64,000 nucleotides of DNA from JAOABC01 sp041287495 (GCA_041287495.1 JBEULE010000040.1:186001-250000), one strand, 5' to 3'. Counted from the stretch's first letter, positions 8,812-16,981 are shown. Numbers and translations are program-made. The notes: a model not told the origin generated them from the letters alone.

Positions 8812-9747
8812 ATGGAGCATGAATTACTTTCTTATAAGCTTTTTGGTATGGAGTTTAAAAATCCTATATGGGTAGCATCTGGAACTTTCAGTTATGGTTT
8901 AGAGGTTGCAGAACTTTATGACCTATCTGAACTTGGAGCTGTGGTTGTTAAGGGACTTTCTCTAAAGCCCAGAAAAGGTAATATGCCCCAGAGAATAGTC
9001 GAAACTCCGGCAGGTATGTTAAATTCCATAGGATTACAGAATCCAGGTGTTGAGTATTTTATTGAAAATATACTTCCAAAACTGAAAAAGTATGATACGA
9101 AGATAATAGCAAATGTATTTGGAGAAAATGAGGAAGAGTATATAGCAGTTTCTGAAATTTTGGATAAAGCAGAAGGTGTACATGGATTGGAGCTTAATGT
9201 ATCCTGTCCTAACGTAAAAAAGGGTGGTATAGCTTTCGGAAGTGATCCACAGGTTTTATACGATCTTGTTTATAAAATAAAAAAAGTGACAAAAAAACCC
9301 TTACTTGTAAAGTTAAGTCCAAATGTTACAAACATACTTGATACTGCTGATGCCTGTGTTTCAGCAAATGCTGATGGTTTAGTCCTTATAAACACATTAC
9401 TTGGTGTTGCAATAGATGTAGAGAGAGAAAAACCTATTCTTTCAACAATTACAGGTGGATTATCTGGACCAGCTATTCTTCCGATAGCTGTTAGAATGAT
9501 ATGGCAAGTTTATAGTAAATATGGAAACAGAGTTCCTATAATAGGTGTAGGAGGTATAACAACTTATCAAGATGCTCTGCAACATTTTTTAGCTGGAGCA
9601 ATACAGATACAGGTAGGAACAGCTAACTTCTATGACCCTTACTCTCCTATAAAAATAAAGGAAGGTTTAATAAAACATCTTAAGAAAAAAGGTTATAGCC
9701 ATTTTTCGAAGCTCGTAGGAAAAGCCCATCAGATGGTTATAATATAA
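8812..9747 (+). CDS. pyrD: Dihydroorotate dehydrogenase, class 1B-like
   Basis: A flavoprotein of 311 aa that oxidises dihydroorotate to orotate in pyrimidine synthesis. It is a soluble class 1 enzyme: the active-site loop NVSCPN carries the cysteine base, unlike the serine of the membrane class 2. FMN-binding segments are ASGTFSYG near the N-terminus, VGGITTYQDA and GTANFYDPY near the C-terminus. Class 1B enzymes pair with PyrK to use NAD+; no pyrK is in this window, so the electron acceptor is open. The ATG has GAGG eight nt upstream. The gene is divergent from the epimerase gene. Confidence 0.94.
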   Translation: MEHELLSYKLFGMEFKNPIWVASGTFSYGLEVAELYDLSELGAVVVKGLSLKPRKGNMPQRIVETPAGMLNSIGLQNPGVEYFIENILPKLKKYDTKIIANVFGENEEEYIAVSEILDKAEGVHGLELNVSCPNVKKGGIAFGSDPQVLYDLVYKIKKVTKKPLLVKLSPNVTNILDTADACVSANADGLVLINTLLGVAIDVEREKPILSTITGGLSGPAILPIAVRMIWQVYSKYGNRVPIIGVGGITTYQDALQHFLAGAIQIQVGTANFYDPYSPIKIKEGLIKHLKKKGYSHFSKLVGKAHQMVII

Positions 9748-9796
9748 TGTTGAAAGTATAGTTAATCTGCTTACTTTAAAATAAAGGAGGTTTTCA

Positions 9797-10117
9797 ATGG
9801 TTGTTGTATTCACAAAGTTTCCTATTAATCCTGAATTTAGAGAAGAATTTGAAAAAAGAGCAGTAGAGAGATTTGGAGAACATGGAATTGACAAGATGGA
9901 GGGATTTATGGGGATGAAAATCCTTAGTGGTAAATCTTTTCCAAGTATACCACAGAATGATAATGTGGTAATTATCACCTATTGGAAAGATATGGATAGC
10001 TTTTTAAACTATACAAAGTCAGATGCTTTTGCAAAAGCTCACCAAAATCCTCCTCCGAAAGAGATGTTTAAGGGACCTCCATCTGTTGAGATATATGAAG
10101 TTTTAAAACAAATTTAA
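9797..10117 (+). CDS. ABM-domain (antibiotic biosynthesis monooxygenase/HmoA-like) protein
   Basis: A 106-aa ferredoxin-like-fold protein. The N-terminus VVVFTKFPINPEFREEFEKR and the central YWKDMDSFLNYTKSDAFAKAH fit the ABM/YgiN/IsdG-like family, whose members include heme-degrading monooxygenases and cofactorless quinol oxygenases. It has a strong AAAGGAGG SD. It stands directly upstream of the cbb3 oxidase operon with an 82-nt gap, so a role in heme or quinone handling is possible but only inferred. No residue seen here fixes the substrate. Confidence 0.75.
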   Translation: MVVVFTKFPINPEFREEFEKRAVERFGEHGIDKMEGFMGMKILSGKSFPSIPQNDNVVIITYWKDMDSFLNYTKSDAFAKAHQNPPPKEMFKGPPSVEIYEVLKQI

Positions 10118-10147
10118 ATTGACGTTAAATTTTAAACTTGAAATTTG

Positions 10148-10176
10148 TTTACACTTTGTTTAATATTAACTTAAAT
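10148..10176 (+). promoter_or_regulatory. Candidate sigma-70 promoter of the cbb3 oxidase operon
   Basis: TTTACA (10148-10153), a 17-bp spacer and TTAAAT (10171-10176) lie just before the SD of the diheme cytochrome gene. The region is very AT-rich, so chance matches are likely. I saw no FNR-type TTGAT-N4-ATCAA palindrome in the 82-bp gap. Confidence 0.35.
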
Positions 10177-10199
10177 CATATTTGAATAGGAGGTTTCAT

Positions 10200-10964
10200 A
10201 TGGGAGAAAGCACTACTATCAGGTGGATCCTGTTCTTTTTCTTCCCAGCTCTTTTTATTTACGGTCTTCTTCACGTATATTCCTCTAAACCAGTACAAGC
10301 TAAGAAGACTGCTGACCTCACAGAGATGGAAGAGGCAGGAAGGAAGGTTTACAATAAGTTCTGCGTAGGTTGTCACGGTGAGAATGGTGATGGTAACAGT
10401 TTGGCAGCTCCATTCTTCAAAAACAAACCACCTAACTTCCATACTGGTGTATTTAGATGGAAGTCAACTCCTGAAGGGACTCTTCCAACCGATGAAGATC
10501 TATTACATGTCTTAAATTGGGGAATTCCTCAAACTGCAATGCCTTCTTTCCATCTTGTTCCAGAAATCCAAAAGAAGGCTGTTATAGCTTACATCAAAAC
10601 ATTCTCTGACAGATGGAAAAAAGAACAACCTGGAGAATCTGTTTATTCAAAGATTAAGGAAATCCCTGCCTTCTTTGGAACTAAAGAATCTATTGAAAAA
10701 GGTAAAGAGTTATATGCTGCAAACTGTACAGCTTGTCACGGAGAAAATGGTAAAGGTGATGGTCCTATAGCGAGTACATTACCTGTCCCACCTACAAACC
10801 TAACTTATCCTATTAGATCTGCAGGTCCTTCTCCAAAAGATACATTTAGAGTTTTAACTGTAGGTCTTGAAGGTTCTCCAATGCCTAAATTTGATCACTT
10901 ATCAGAAGAAGATAGATGGCATCTTGTTTCTTACATAGCTTATCTAATGAATAAAGGAAAGTAA
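10200..10964 (+). CDS. Membrane-anchored diheme cytochrome c, probable CcoP-type heme subunit
   Basis: A 254-aa protein with one N-terminal membrane helix (residues about 9-27) and two periplasmic cytochrome c domains. The CxxCH sites are at 55-59 (CVGCH) and 176-180 (CTACH), each followed by a likely axial Met in AMPSF and SPMPKF. The frame opens at a TTG at 10182, but AGGAGG sits seven bases before the ATG at 10200, which is the start. The gene is first in the oxidase operon, 18 nt before ccoN. It probably supplies the two hemes that CcoP carries in standard cbb3 oxidases, but it lacks the FixP_N helix, which appears as a separate gene at 13443. Confidence 0.85.
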   Translation: MGESTTIRWILFFFFPALFIYGLLHVYSSKPVQAKKTADLTEMEEAGRKVYNKFCVGCHGENGDGNSLAAPFFKNKPPNFHTGVFRWKSTPEGTLPTDEDLLHVLNWGIPQTAMPSFHLVPEIQKKAVIAYIKTFSDRWKKEQPGESVYSKIKEIPAFFGTKESIEKGKELYAANCTACHGENGKGDGPIASTLPVPPTNLTYPIRSAGPSPKDTFRVLTVGLEGSPMPKFDHLSEEDRWHLVSYIAYLMNKGK

Positions 10965-10982
10965 TATAAAGGAGGTGTAAAG

Positions 10983-12398
10983 ATGGCTACAAATGTAGCA
11001 ACAGCAGGTGGAGAAGTTCAAGTTACAAACCTTGTAAACTATACCTTAGTTAAGCTCCATATTGGAATGGGTCTCCTTTTCTTTATCATTATTGGATTTA
11101 TGGGATTCTTTTATTCCTTACAACTTGATGGTATTTATCCTTTCCCTGGAATTGAGTTTTTATCACCTGGTAGAGTAAGAATGATTCATACTGCAGGTGC
11201 TGCTTATGGATTCTTAGTAAACATGTTTACAGGATTGCTATACTGGGCTGTTCCAAGATTTACAGGTTATAAAGTTTTTGACGAAAAATATCTTGGTGGA
11301 TTTATGTTTATAGGTCTTCAGGCTGCAGTTTTAATATCAGTTGTTGCTATACTTTTCTTTGGTCAAGCTGATAACGTAGAATGGGGTGAAACTCCTTGGT
11401 GGATTGACCCAGTGATAGTTGCATGGCTGTTATTACACGCTGTTCAGTTTGGAACACCTATACTTAAAGCATCTCAAAAGGCTCCTCTGTACGTATCTGG
11501 ATGGTACATCTCTGCAATGTTGGTATGGACACCACTAGTTGTTTTCATGGGTAACTTTATACCAAGATTCTGGTCTGCAGGTTCTGGAGCAGGTGCAGTC
11601 CAATCTACATTTATACATGACCTAGTTGGACTATACGTTACACCTGTTGCATGGGGATTAATGTATTACTTTGTTCCTGTTATTATGAAAAAACCAATGT
11701 GGTCTCACGGTTTATCACTTCTTGGATTCTGGGGATTAGCTTTCTTCTATCCAATGAATGGTGTTCACCACTTTTTATGGTCTCCAATCCCTATGTTTGC
11801 TCAATACTCTGCAGTTTTTGCAACAGTTGCTATTGAATTTGCAGTTACATCTGTTTTAATTAACTTCATGATGACACTTAGAGGTTCTGCAGAAGTCCTA
11901 AAGTATAATGTTCCCCTAAGATATATGTATACAGGAGCAATATTCTACTGGATTACATGTTTCCAATGTGCATTTCACGTTACACTTACATTCCAAAAAG
12001 TTATACACTTTACTGACTGGGTAACAGGTCACGCACACCTTATAATGTTTGGAACATTCGGTATGTGGGTTCTAGGTATGGCTGAGTATGTATGGCCAAG
12101 ATTATTTGGAAAAGAAACTATGTATTCAAAAGGTATGTCTGAAGGTGCATATTGGCTTCTAACAATAGGTGTTATAGCAATGTTTGTTGACCTTACAGCT
12201 GCTGGACTCGTTGAAGGATTTGACTGGATAGGATTAAACCCATGGATAGACTCTGTAAACTTTGCTAAACCTTTCTGGTATTTCAGATCTGTTGCTGGAA
12301 TAATGATGCTTACAGGACTACTTATGTATGCTATGAACTTCTATAAAACTGCTACTGCTGGAAAAGGTTTAGAAGCTCAACTTAGAGAATCTGCATAA
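10983..12398 (+). CDS. ccoN: cbb3-type cytochrome c oxidase subunit I (divergent)
   Basis: The catalytic heme-copper subunit, 471 aa with about 12 membrane helices; it reduces O2 and pumps protons. By motif alignment every residue is offset by five from the P. stutzeri numbering. H69 and H352 would ligate low-spin heme b, H350 heme b3, and H212, H262 and H263 CuB; Y256 would be the crosslinked tyrosine. The usually conserved Glu (E323) is Q328 here (TCFQCAF in place of STFEGPM). The loop after the HH pair (HHFLWSPIP) also differs from the usual form. The SD AAAGGAGG is strong. Assignment to the C family rests on the ligand pattern and the neighbouring CcoO. Confidence 0.93.
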   Translation: MATNVATAGGEVQVTNLVNYTLVKLHIGMGLLFFIIIGFMGFFYSLQLDGIYPFPGIEFLSPGRVRMIHTAGAAYGFLVNMFTGLLYWAVPRFTGYKVFDEKYLGGFMFIGLQAAVLISVVAILFFGQADNVEWGETPWWIDPVIVAWLLLHAVQFGTPILKASQKAPLYVSGWYISAMLVWTPLVVFMGNFIPRFWSAGSGAGAVQSTFIHDLVGLYVTPVAWGLMYYFVPVIMKKPMWSHGLSLLGFWGLAFFYPMNGVHHFLWSPIPMFAQYSAVFATVAIEFAVTSVLINFMMTLRGSAEVLKYNVPLRYMYTGAIFYWITCFQCAFHVTLTFQKVIHFTDWVTGHAHLIMFGTFGMWVLGMAEYVWPRLFGKETMYSKGMSEGAYWLLTIGVIAMFVDLTAAGLVEGFDWIGLNPWIDSVNFAKPFWYFRSVAGIMMLTGLLMYAMNFYKTATAGKGLEAQLRESA

Positions 12399-12413
12399 TA
12401 GGAGGAATTGATT

Positions 12414-13088
12414 ATGGGTAAAATGGAACGTTTTCCGTTTGTGGTTTTAGTAGCAGGTTTAGGTTTCTTCCTATTTGCTGACTTTGTGTCATGGGCATTG
12501 CCTATGTTTGTATTGAAAGATATACCTATGAAAAAAGTTTCAGATCTTGCCGCAGAAGCAAAAGCTAAAAATACATCTGCATGGGCAGATTTTGAGAGAA
12601 TTGCTGCATACTATCCTGAACAGTTTAAAAAATATTATGGAGAGGTTAATGAAGAATCTTTTGCTAAAGCGCTAAAGATAGGTCATCACTGGTATGTTGC
12701 AGAAGGTTGCTGGAACTGCCACTCCCAGATGATAAGACCTGTTTCTAATGAAACTCTTAGATTTGGTATTCCTGGAGTCTCTAACACTGTCTCCTATCCA
12801 TCTGAGTATCAAAATGAGCTTCAGGCACCTGTTCTATGGGGAACAAAGAGAATAGGACCAGACCTTATAAGAGAAGCTGCTGTCCATAACATAGATTGGC
12901 AAGTAGCCCACCTTTATAATCCTCAATCTACCTCTCCTGGGTCAAATATGCCTGGATATCCTTGGTATTTTGAGAAAGATAGCAAAGGAAATCTTGTTCC
13001 TAACGAAAGAGGTATAGGGATGCTTACTTATATAATGTGGCTTGGTTCTTGGGAAGTTAAACCTACAAAAGAGTGGGCTTTAAAGTGA
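12414..13088 (+). CDS. ccoO: cbb3-type cytochrome c oxidase subunit II, monoheme cytochrome
   Basis: CcoO passes electrons from CcoP to CcoN. It has an N-terminal membrane helix and one heme site in the family signature EGCWNCHSQMIRPV, with the axial Met in SNMPGYPWYF. The segment LWGTKRIGPDL is also typical. About 224 aa. Two ATGs are possible: one at 12408 has AGGAGGAATTG immediately upstream at short spacing, and one at 12414 (MGKMERFPF) has better spacing, so I prefer the second. It starts 15 nt after ccoN and is followed by a hairpin before the two small membrane genes. Confidence 0.93.
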   Translation: MGKMERFPFVVLVAGLGFFLFADFVSWALPMFVLKDIPMKKVSDLAAEAKAKNTSAWADFERIAAYYPEQFKKYYGEVNEESFAKALKIGHHWYVAEGCWNCHSQMIRPVSNETLRFGIPGVSNTVSYPSEYQNELQAPVLWGTKRIGPDLIREAAVHNIDWQVAHLYNPQSTSPGSNMPGYPWYFEKDSKGNLVPNERGIGMLTYIMWLGSWEVKPTKEWALK

Positions 13089-13106
13089 TATATTTAAAAA
13101 CTATAT

Positions 13107-13122
13107 GGGGCTACTATGCCCC
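13107..13122 (+). terminator. GC hairpin between ccoO and the small oxidase genes
   Basis: GGGGC (13107-13111), loop TACTAT, GCCCC (13118-13122), followed by TTATAATACA rather than a U-run. It lies 18 nt after the ccoO stop. Without a U-tract it may act as a partial terminator or a 3'-end stabiliser that lowers expression of the two genes behind it. Confidence 0.5.
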
Positions 13123-13151
13123 TTATAATACATATTTAAAGGGGTGATAAT

Positions 13152-13439
13152 ATGAAGATAACCCAAAGAACAGTAGCTTTGATGACGATGTTTATATTCC
13201 TGTTTGTTGTAGGTTCTATAATAGCTGTAAGAACTGTTGCATATTTGGAAGCAGGTTTTGAACTTAAAGGATTTCTAATAGAAGTTATAACGTATGTTAT
13301 AGCTCTTACAGGATGGTTAACTTTATTTATATACTCATACCTAAAAGGAGATTTTAAAGACATAGAAGGTCCAAAATATGAGCTGTTAGAGAGAGAAGAA
13401 AAAATTATTGAAGAAGAAAAAAAAGCTGGGAGGTATTAA
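13152..13439 (+). CDS. Small two-helix membrane protein in the cbb3 operon
   Basis: A 95-aa protein with two hydrophobic helices (about residues 8-27 and 42-62) and a charged C-terminal tail rich in Glu and Lys. I do not recognise a named family. Its place among oxidase genes and its size suggest a CcoQ-like or assembly peptide, which is inference. AAAGGGGTGATAAT provides the SD before the ATG. It ends three bases before the next small gene, so the two are coupled. Confidence 0.7.
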   Translation: MKITQRTVALMTMFIFLFVVGSIIAVRTVAYLEAGFELKGFLIEVITYVIALTGWLTLFIYSYLKGDFKDIEGPKYELLEREEKIIEEEKKAGRY

Positions 13440-13442
13440 AGT

Positions 13443-13667
13443 ATGGCAGGACATTTAGAAAATACAAGGGCTATTGACAAGATTACTTATGTAACAGATG
13501 CAGTTCCTACATGGTGGATGATGTTCTGGATAGGATATATTCTCTTTACTGTTTCTTATATAGTATTTGACTGGATTCCGGACTTTCTAGGATGGATGTC
13601 TGTGATAGGTCACGGAGCAGAAGCTGCAGATAAGTATATCTGGTTCAGAGAACTTCTCAGAAACTAA
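13443..13667 (+). CDS. FixP_N-like small subunit (detached N-terminal helix of CcoP)
   Basis: A 74-aa protein with one membrane helix. The stretch TDAVPTWWMMFWIGYILF, with the nearby upstream Asp-containing segment, matches the N-terminal FixP_N domain of CcoP, whose hallmark is D-x-PLPRWW at the membrane edge followed by an aromatic helix. No heme motif is present. Thus the membrane part of CcoP seems to be encoded alone, while the diheme cytochrome gene at the operon start carries the hemes. This is the last gene before a hairpin at 13677. Confidence 0.72.
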   Translation: MAGHLENTRAIDKITYVTDAVPTWWMMFWIGYILFTVSYIVFDWIPDFLGWMSVIGHGAEAADKYIWFRELLRN

Positions 13668-13676
13668 GTATAATGA

Positions 13677-13693
13677 GGGGAGTTTATCTCCCC
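13677..13693 (+). terminator. Hairpin at the end of the cbb3 operon
   Basis: GGGGAG (13677-13682), loop TTTAT, CTCCCC (13688-13693), then CTTTAGATAAAA. It starts ten nt after the last oxidase gene. The stem is strong for this AT-rich genome but the following U-run is short, so intrinsic termination may be partial. Confidence 0.6.
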
Positions 13694-13742
13694 CTTTAGA
13701 TAAAATCTATATCTAATCAATCTTATCTTTCATTTCTAAAAA

Positions 13743-13751
13743 TGGTATAAT
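13743..13751 (+). promoter_or_regulatory. Extended -10 promoter of the M16-like gene
   Basis: TGGTATAAT is a perfect TGnTATAAT extended -10 element. The ATG of the gene begins six bases after it, so transcription would start at or next to the start codon. There is no SD in this space. Confidence 0.6.
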
Positions 13752-13757
13752 ATACTT

Positions 13758-15032
13758 ATGAGAAAAGTGATACTTATTTTTATTATCTTTATGGGCTTTT
13801 ATAATGTTTTTGGAGGAGAGAAATCTTTGGAAAGAGTCTATATTAACGATACTAAATTTATCCTAAAAGAAACAAAAGGTTTAGGTATCATATCTGGAAG
13901 CATATATATACTTGGTGGTAGTATAGAAGATCCTGAAGGAAAAAAAGGGTTAACAAATTTAACCACTAAATTATTACTAAAAGGTTCAAAAAATTATGAT
14001 TCTTATATTATAAATAAGTTCTTTGAAGACAGTGGAGGGTTTATATCTTCTACTACAACAGATGAGTACTCTGTTATTGAGTTTAGTCTAAAAGTTGAAG
14101 ATTTTGAAAAGGCTATTGAGATTATAAATGATATTTTAAAAAATCCTGTATTTGATAAAGAAAAACTTAAGATAGAGATAGAAAATACAAAAGCCCAGAT
14201 TAGAGCCAAAAAAGAAAGTGGTATATCTTTTGCAATTGAAAAGCTACGAGAAGTTACTTTTAAAGGTACTCCTTATGAAACATCTTCATTAGGTAAAGAA
14301 GAAGACTTAGATAGTATAACAGTAGATGATATAAAAAGTAGATGGAATGAACTTTATAACTCATCTCGATTTGTTATATCTATAGTTGGAGATATACCTT
14401 TGAAAGAGATGAAAGAAAGTCTTAAGAAGTTGAAAATAGAAAATAAAAGAGAATATAAACCACCTTTGATAGATATATCTATTAAAAATTCTGATTGTCA
14501 CATCTTTAAAAGAGATGGTGCTCAGTCAACTATACTACTTATGTTTAACGCTCCAAAAGTCAGCAAAGATGAGTATTTTAGCTTTAAAATTTTAAATTCT
14601 ATATTAGGAGATGGTTTTACATCAAAACTTTTTCAAGAGCTAAGAGAGAAGAAAGGTTACGCTTACGCAGTTGGTAGTTTTTACTCTCCAAAACCTTCTT
14701 TTGGCTATATGGTAGCTTACATAGGAACTGCTCCAGAAAAAACAGAGGATGCCATTAAAGATATGAGGAATGTTATCTATAATTTTGACAAAGAGGTTAC
14801 AGAAGAGGATTTAAAAATAGCAAAAGAGAAAATAGTAGGAACATTCCTTATGAATCATCAAACAAGATTAAAACAAGCTAACTATCTCGGAATGTTTGAA
14901 GTGATAGGTTTAGGTTATGAGTATGATGAAAAGTTTCCACAGATAATAAACAGTGTAACTTTAAACGAAGTTATCGAAGTTTATAAAAAGTATATACCAG
15001 CTGGTTCTGCTTGTGTAATAGTGGAACCTTAG
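13758..15032 (+). CDS. M16-family (pitrilysin-like) protein without zinc ligands
   Basis: A 424-aa protein with a signal peptide (residues 1-19) and two M16 domains. The zinc motif HxxEH is lost: the aligned stretch GLTNLTTKLLLKGS has N67, T70 and K71 where His, Glu and His should be. The second-domain substrate-binding pair R297/Y303 (ELREKKGYAYAV) is kept. In many bacteria such non-catalytic M16 subunits dimerise with a zinc-bearing partner, usually encoded next door; no partner is in this window. The product is probably periplasmic. An extended -10 just before the ATG and no SD suggest a leaderless message. Confidence 0.88.
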   Translation: MRKVILIFIIFMGFYNVFGGEKSLERVYINDTKFILKETKGLGIISGSIYILGGSIEDPEGKKGLTNLTTKLLLKGSKNYDSYIINKFFEDSGGFISSTTTDEYSVIEFSLKVEDFEKAIEIINDILKNPVFDKEKLKIEIENTKAQIRAKKESGISFAIEKLREVTFKGTPYETSSLGKEEDLDSITVDDIKSRWNELYNSSRFVISIVGDIPLKEMKESLKKLKIENKREYKPPLIDISIKNSDCHIFKRDGAQSTILLMFNAPKVSKDEYFSFKILNSILGDGFTSKLFQELREKKGYAYAVGSFYSPKPSFGYMVAYIGTAPEKTEDAIKDMRNVIYNFDKEVTEEDLKIAKEKIVGTFLMNHQTRLKQANYLGMFEVIGLGYEYDEKFPQIINSVTLNEVIEVYKKYIPAGSACVIVEP

Positions 15033-15057
15033 AATAAGATATGGAGGTATAAAACAG

Positions 15058-15882
15058 TTGATCTGGTTCACAGAATATCAGACAAAAAATACCGGTTTGA
15101 CGGTAAGAGTTAAAGAAAGTAGGAAATTTCAATCAGAGTATCAGGAGATTTTACTTTTGGATACTTACGAGTACGGGAAGATGCTTGTATTAGATGGTGC
15201 AGTTCAAACATCAGAGAGAGATGAGTTTATCTATCATGAGATGCTTGCTCATCCGGCTTTATTAGCCCATCCTAATCCAAAGATAGTGTTAGTTATAGGT
15301 GGAGGAGATGGTGGAACTGTTAGAGAAGTCTTAAAACACCCTACTGTTGAAGAAGTTCATCTATGTGAAATTGATAGAATGGTTATTGAAGTTTCAAGGG
15401 AGTACCTGCCTACCATATCTGAGAAGTTAAATGATAATAAGGTAACAGTGTTTATTGAAGATGGAAATAAATTTTTAGACGAGAGAAAAAACTACTATGA
15501 TGTTATATTACTTGACCTCTCTGATCCAGTAGGTCCAGCAGAAGCTCTATTTAAGAGAAATTTTTATCAAAAAGTAAAAGAATCTTTAAAAGAAGATGGA
15601 ATAATGGCGGCTCAAACAGAATCTCCGTTTTTGCAGGAAGAGTACTTTAAAACAGCCGTAAAGGAGATTAAAGCTGTATTTAAAAATAGTCAAACTTATC
15701 TTGCCTTTATCCCTACTTATCCAGCAGGAATGTGGAGTTTTACATTGGCTTCTGATTGCAATGATTTTTCTACTTTAAAGGATAAAAGTGTTAGTGACTT
15801 GAATACAAGGTATCTTTCTGATACAATATTAAATTCTTTATTTTCATTACCTAAATTTGTTTCTGATATTATTGAAAAATAA
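15058..15882 (+). CDS. speE: Polyamine aminopropyltransferase (spermidine synthase family)
   Basis: Transfers aminopropyl groups from decarboxylated S-adenosylmethionine to a diamine or polyamine. The 274-aa protein has the nucleotide-binding GGGDGGTVREVL, the acidic VHLCEIDRMV loop and the catalytic LLDLSDPVGPAEALF. Thermophile members can make agmatine-derived, spermidine or longer linear products, so the exact acceptor is open. The start is TTG with GGAGG ten bases upstream. It precedes bpsA by 19 nt, which places it in synthesis of the substrate for branched polyamines. Confidence 0.92.
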   Translation: MIWFTEYQTKNTGLTVRVKESRKFQSEYQEILLLDTYEYGKMLVLDGAVQTSERDEFIYHEMLAHPALLAHPNPKIVLVIGGGDGGTVREVLKHPTVEEVHLCEIDRMVIEVSREYLPTISEKLNDNKVTVFIEDGNKFLDERKNYYDVILLDLSDPVGPAEALFKRNFYQKVKESLKEDGIMAAQTESPFLQEEYFKTAVKEIKAVFKNSQTYLAFIPTYPAGMWSFTLASDCNDFSTLKDKSVSDLNTRYLSDTILNSLFSLPKFVSDIIEK

Positions 15883-15901
15883 ATATTAGTGAGGTGAGAA
15901 G

Positions 15902-16981
15902 TTGGCGAGAGAGGTTTTAAATCTGATTGCTTCAAGGGCAGCAGAAAAGACAGGTATAAAGCTCTATGGAAGGAGCGTAGAGAGAGTTTTATCTGGTCTT
16001 TTGGTTACATCAGACTTTTGGAAAGTGGTCGATTATGCAGATCAACCGGTTCCAGCAACATCTCAGATAGTTAGAGAACTTGTAGCTGAAGGTATAGCAA
16101 AGATAGAAAATGATGAAATTTTACTAACAGAAAAGGGTTTTAATATAGTTAAAGATTTAAAAATTCCTCCATATGTAGATTACAGTTGTAAGGCATGTGA
16201 AGGAAGGGGTATTCCTTTTTATGCAAACCTTGATTGGTACCACACATTCTTACAAGTTACAAAAGACAGACCAAAAGCTATACAGGATTATGATCAAGGA
16301 AGTGTAACACCAGAGACAACAGTTTCAAGGGTTCTTTTCTTGGATTCAAGGGGAGATTTAAGAGATAGAGATATTCTTGTTATGGGAGCAGAAGACGATC
16401 TTACCGGACTTGCTGTAGCAATTACAAAACTTCCAAGGAGAGTTTTAGTCCTTGATATTGATGAAAGGTCTATAGATTTTGATAACAGAATATTTAAGGA
16501 ACTTGGAATAGATAACGCTGAAGCTATAAGATGGGATTTAAGAAATCCATTTCCTGAAGAGTGGATAAAATCTTTTGATGTTTTTATAACAGATCCTCCA
16601 GAAACTTTAAAAGCTTTTAAAGCTTTCATAGCAAGAGGAATTGCTTCTTTAAAGTCAGAGGGTAGTGTCGGATATTTTGGATTAACTTTAAGAGACTCAT
16701 CTATAACAAGGTGGCACCAATTTCAGAAAGCTCTTATAAACGATTATGGTATGGTTATCACTGATATAGTTCAGGATTTTAACGCCTATATGAACTGGGA
16801 TTACCATGCTGAAACAAAAGCTCAAGAGGTTGCACCAGTAAACAAAGTCCCAACAGATATATGGTATAGGTCTGCTTGGGTAAGAATGGAGGCACTTCCA
16901 GGATTTAAAGGTGAAAATGTTCAGATAACAGATGAAGTGTTTAGAGAGCTTTACTTAGACGAGGAAGGGTCAACCACATAA
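15902..16981 (+). CDS. bpsA: N4-bis(aminopropyl)spermidine synthase (branched polyamine synthase)
   Basis: A 359-aa aminopropyltransferase of the BpsA type known from hyperthermophilic archaea and thermophilic bacteria. It has an N-terminal winged-helix-like domain (residues about 1-90), a CKACEGRG knuckle, then a SAM-type fold with GAEDDLTGLA, DIDERSIDF and FITDPPETLKAF. The acidic tail YLDEEGS is typical. It adds two aminopropyl groups to spermidine, giving a quaternary or tertiary branched product that stabilises nucleic acids at high temperature. The TTG start follows GAGGTGAGAAG. It is the best single hint of thermophily in the window. Confidence 0.9.
   Translation: MAREVLNLIASRAAEKTGIKLYGRSVERVLSGLLVTSDFWKVVDYADQPVPATSQIVRELVAEGIAKIENDEILLTEKGFNIVKDLKIPPYVDYSCKACEGRGIPFYANLDWYHTFLQVTKDRPKAIQDYDQGSVTPETTVSRVLFLDSRGDLRDRDILVMGAEDDLTGLAVAITKLPRRVLVLDIDERSIDFDNRIFKELGIDNAEAIRWDLRNPFPEEWIKSFDVFITDPPETLKAFKAFIARGIASLKSEGSVGYFGLTLRDSSITRWHQFQKALINDYGMVITDIVQDFNAYMNWDYHAETKAQEVAPVNKVPTDIWYRSAWVRMEALPGFKGENVQITDEVFRELYLDEEGSTT

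Noticed and set aside
10118..10199. FNR-type operator before the cbb3 operon
   Set aside because: TTGAC and TTGAA words occur but no TTGAT-N4-ATCAA palindrome can be built.
11700..11760. Loss of the catalytic crosslinked tyrosine in CcoN
   Set aside because: At first the segment WSHGLSLLGFW seemed to replace the YSYRL region, but the functional Tyr lies 44 residues after the CuB His; Y256 is at that exact distance, so it is conserved.
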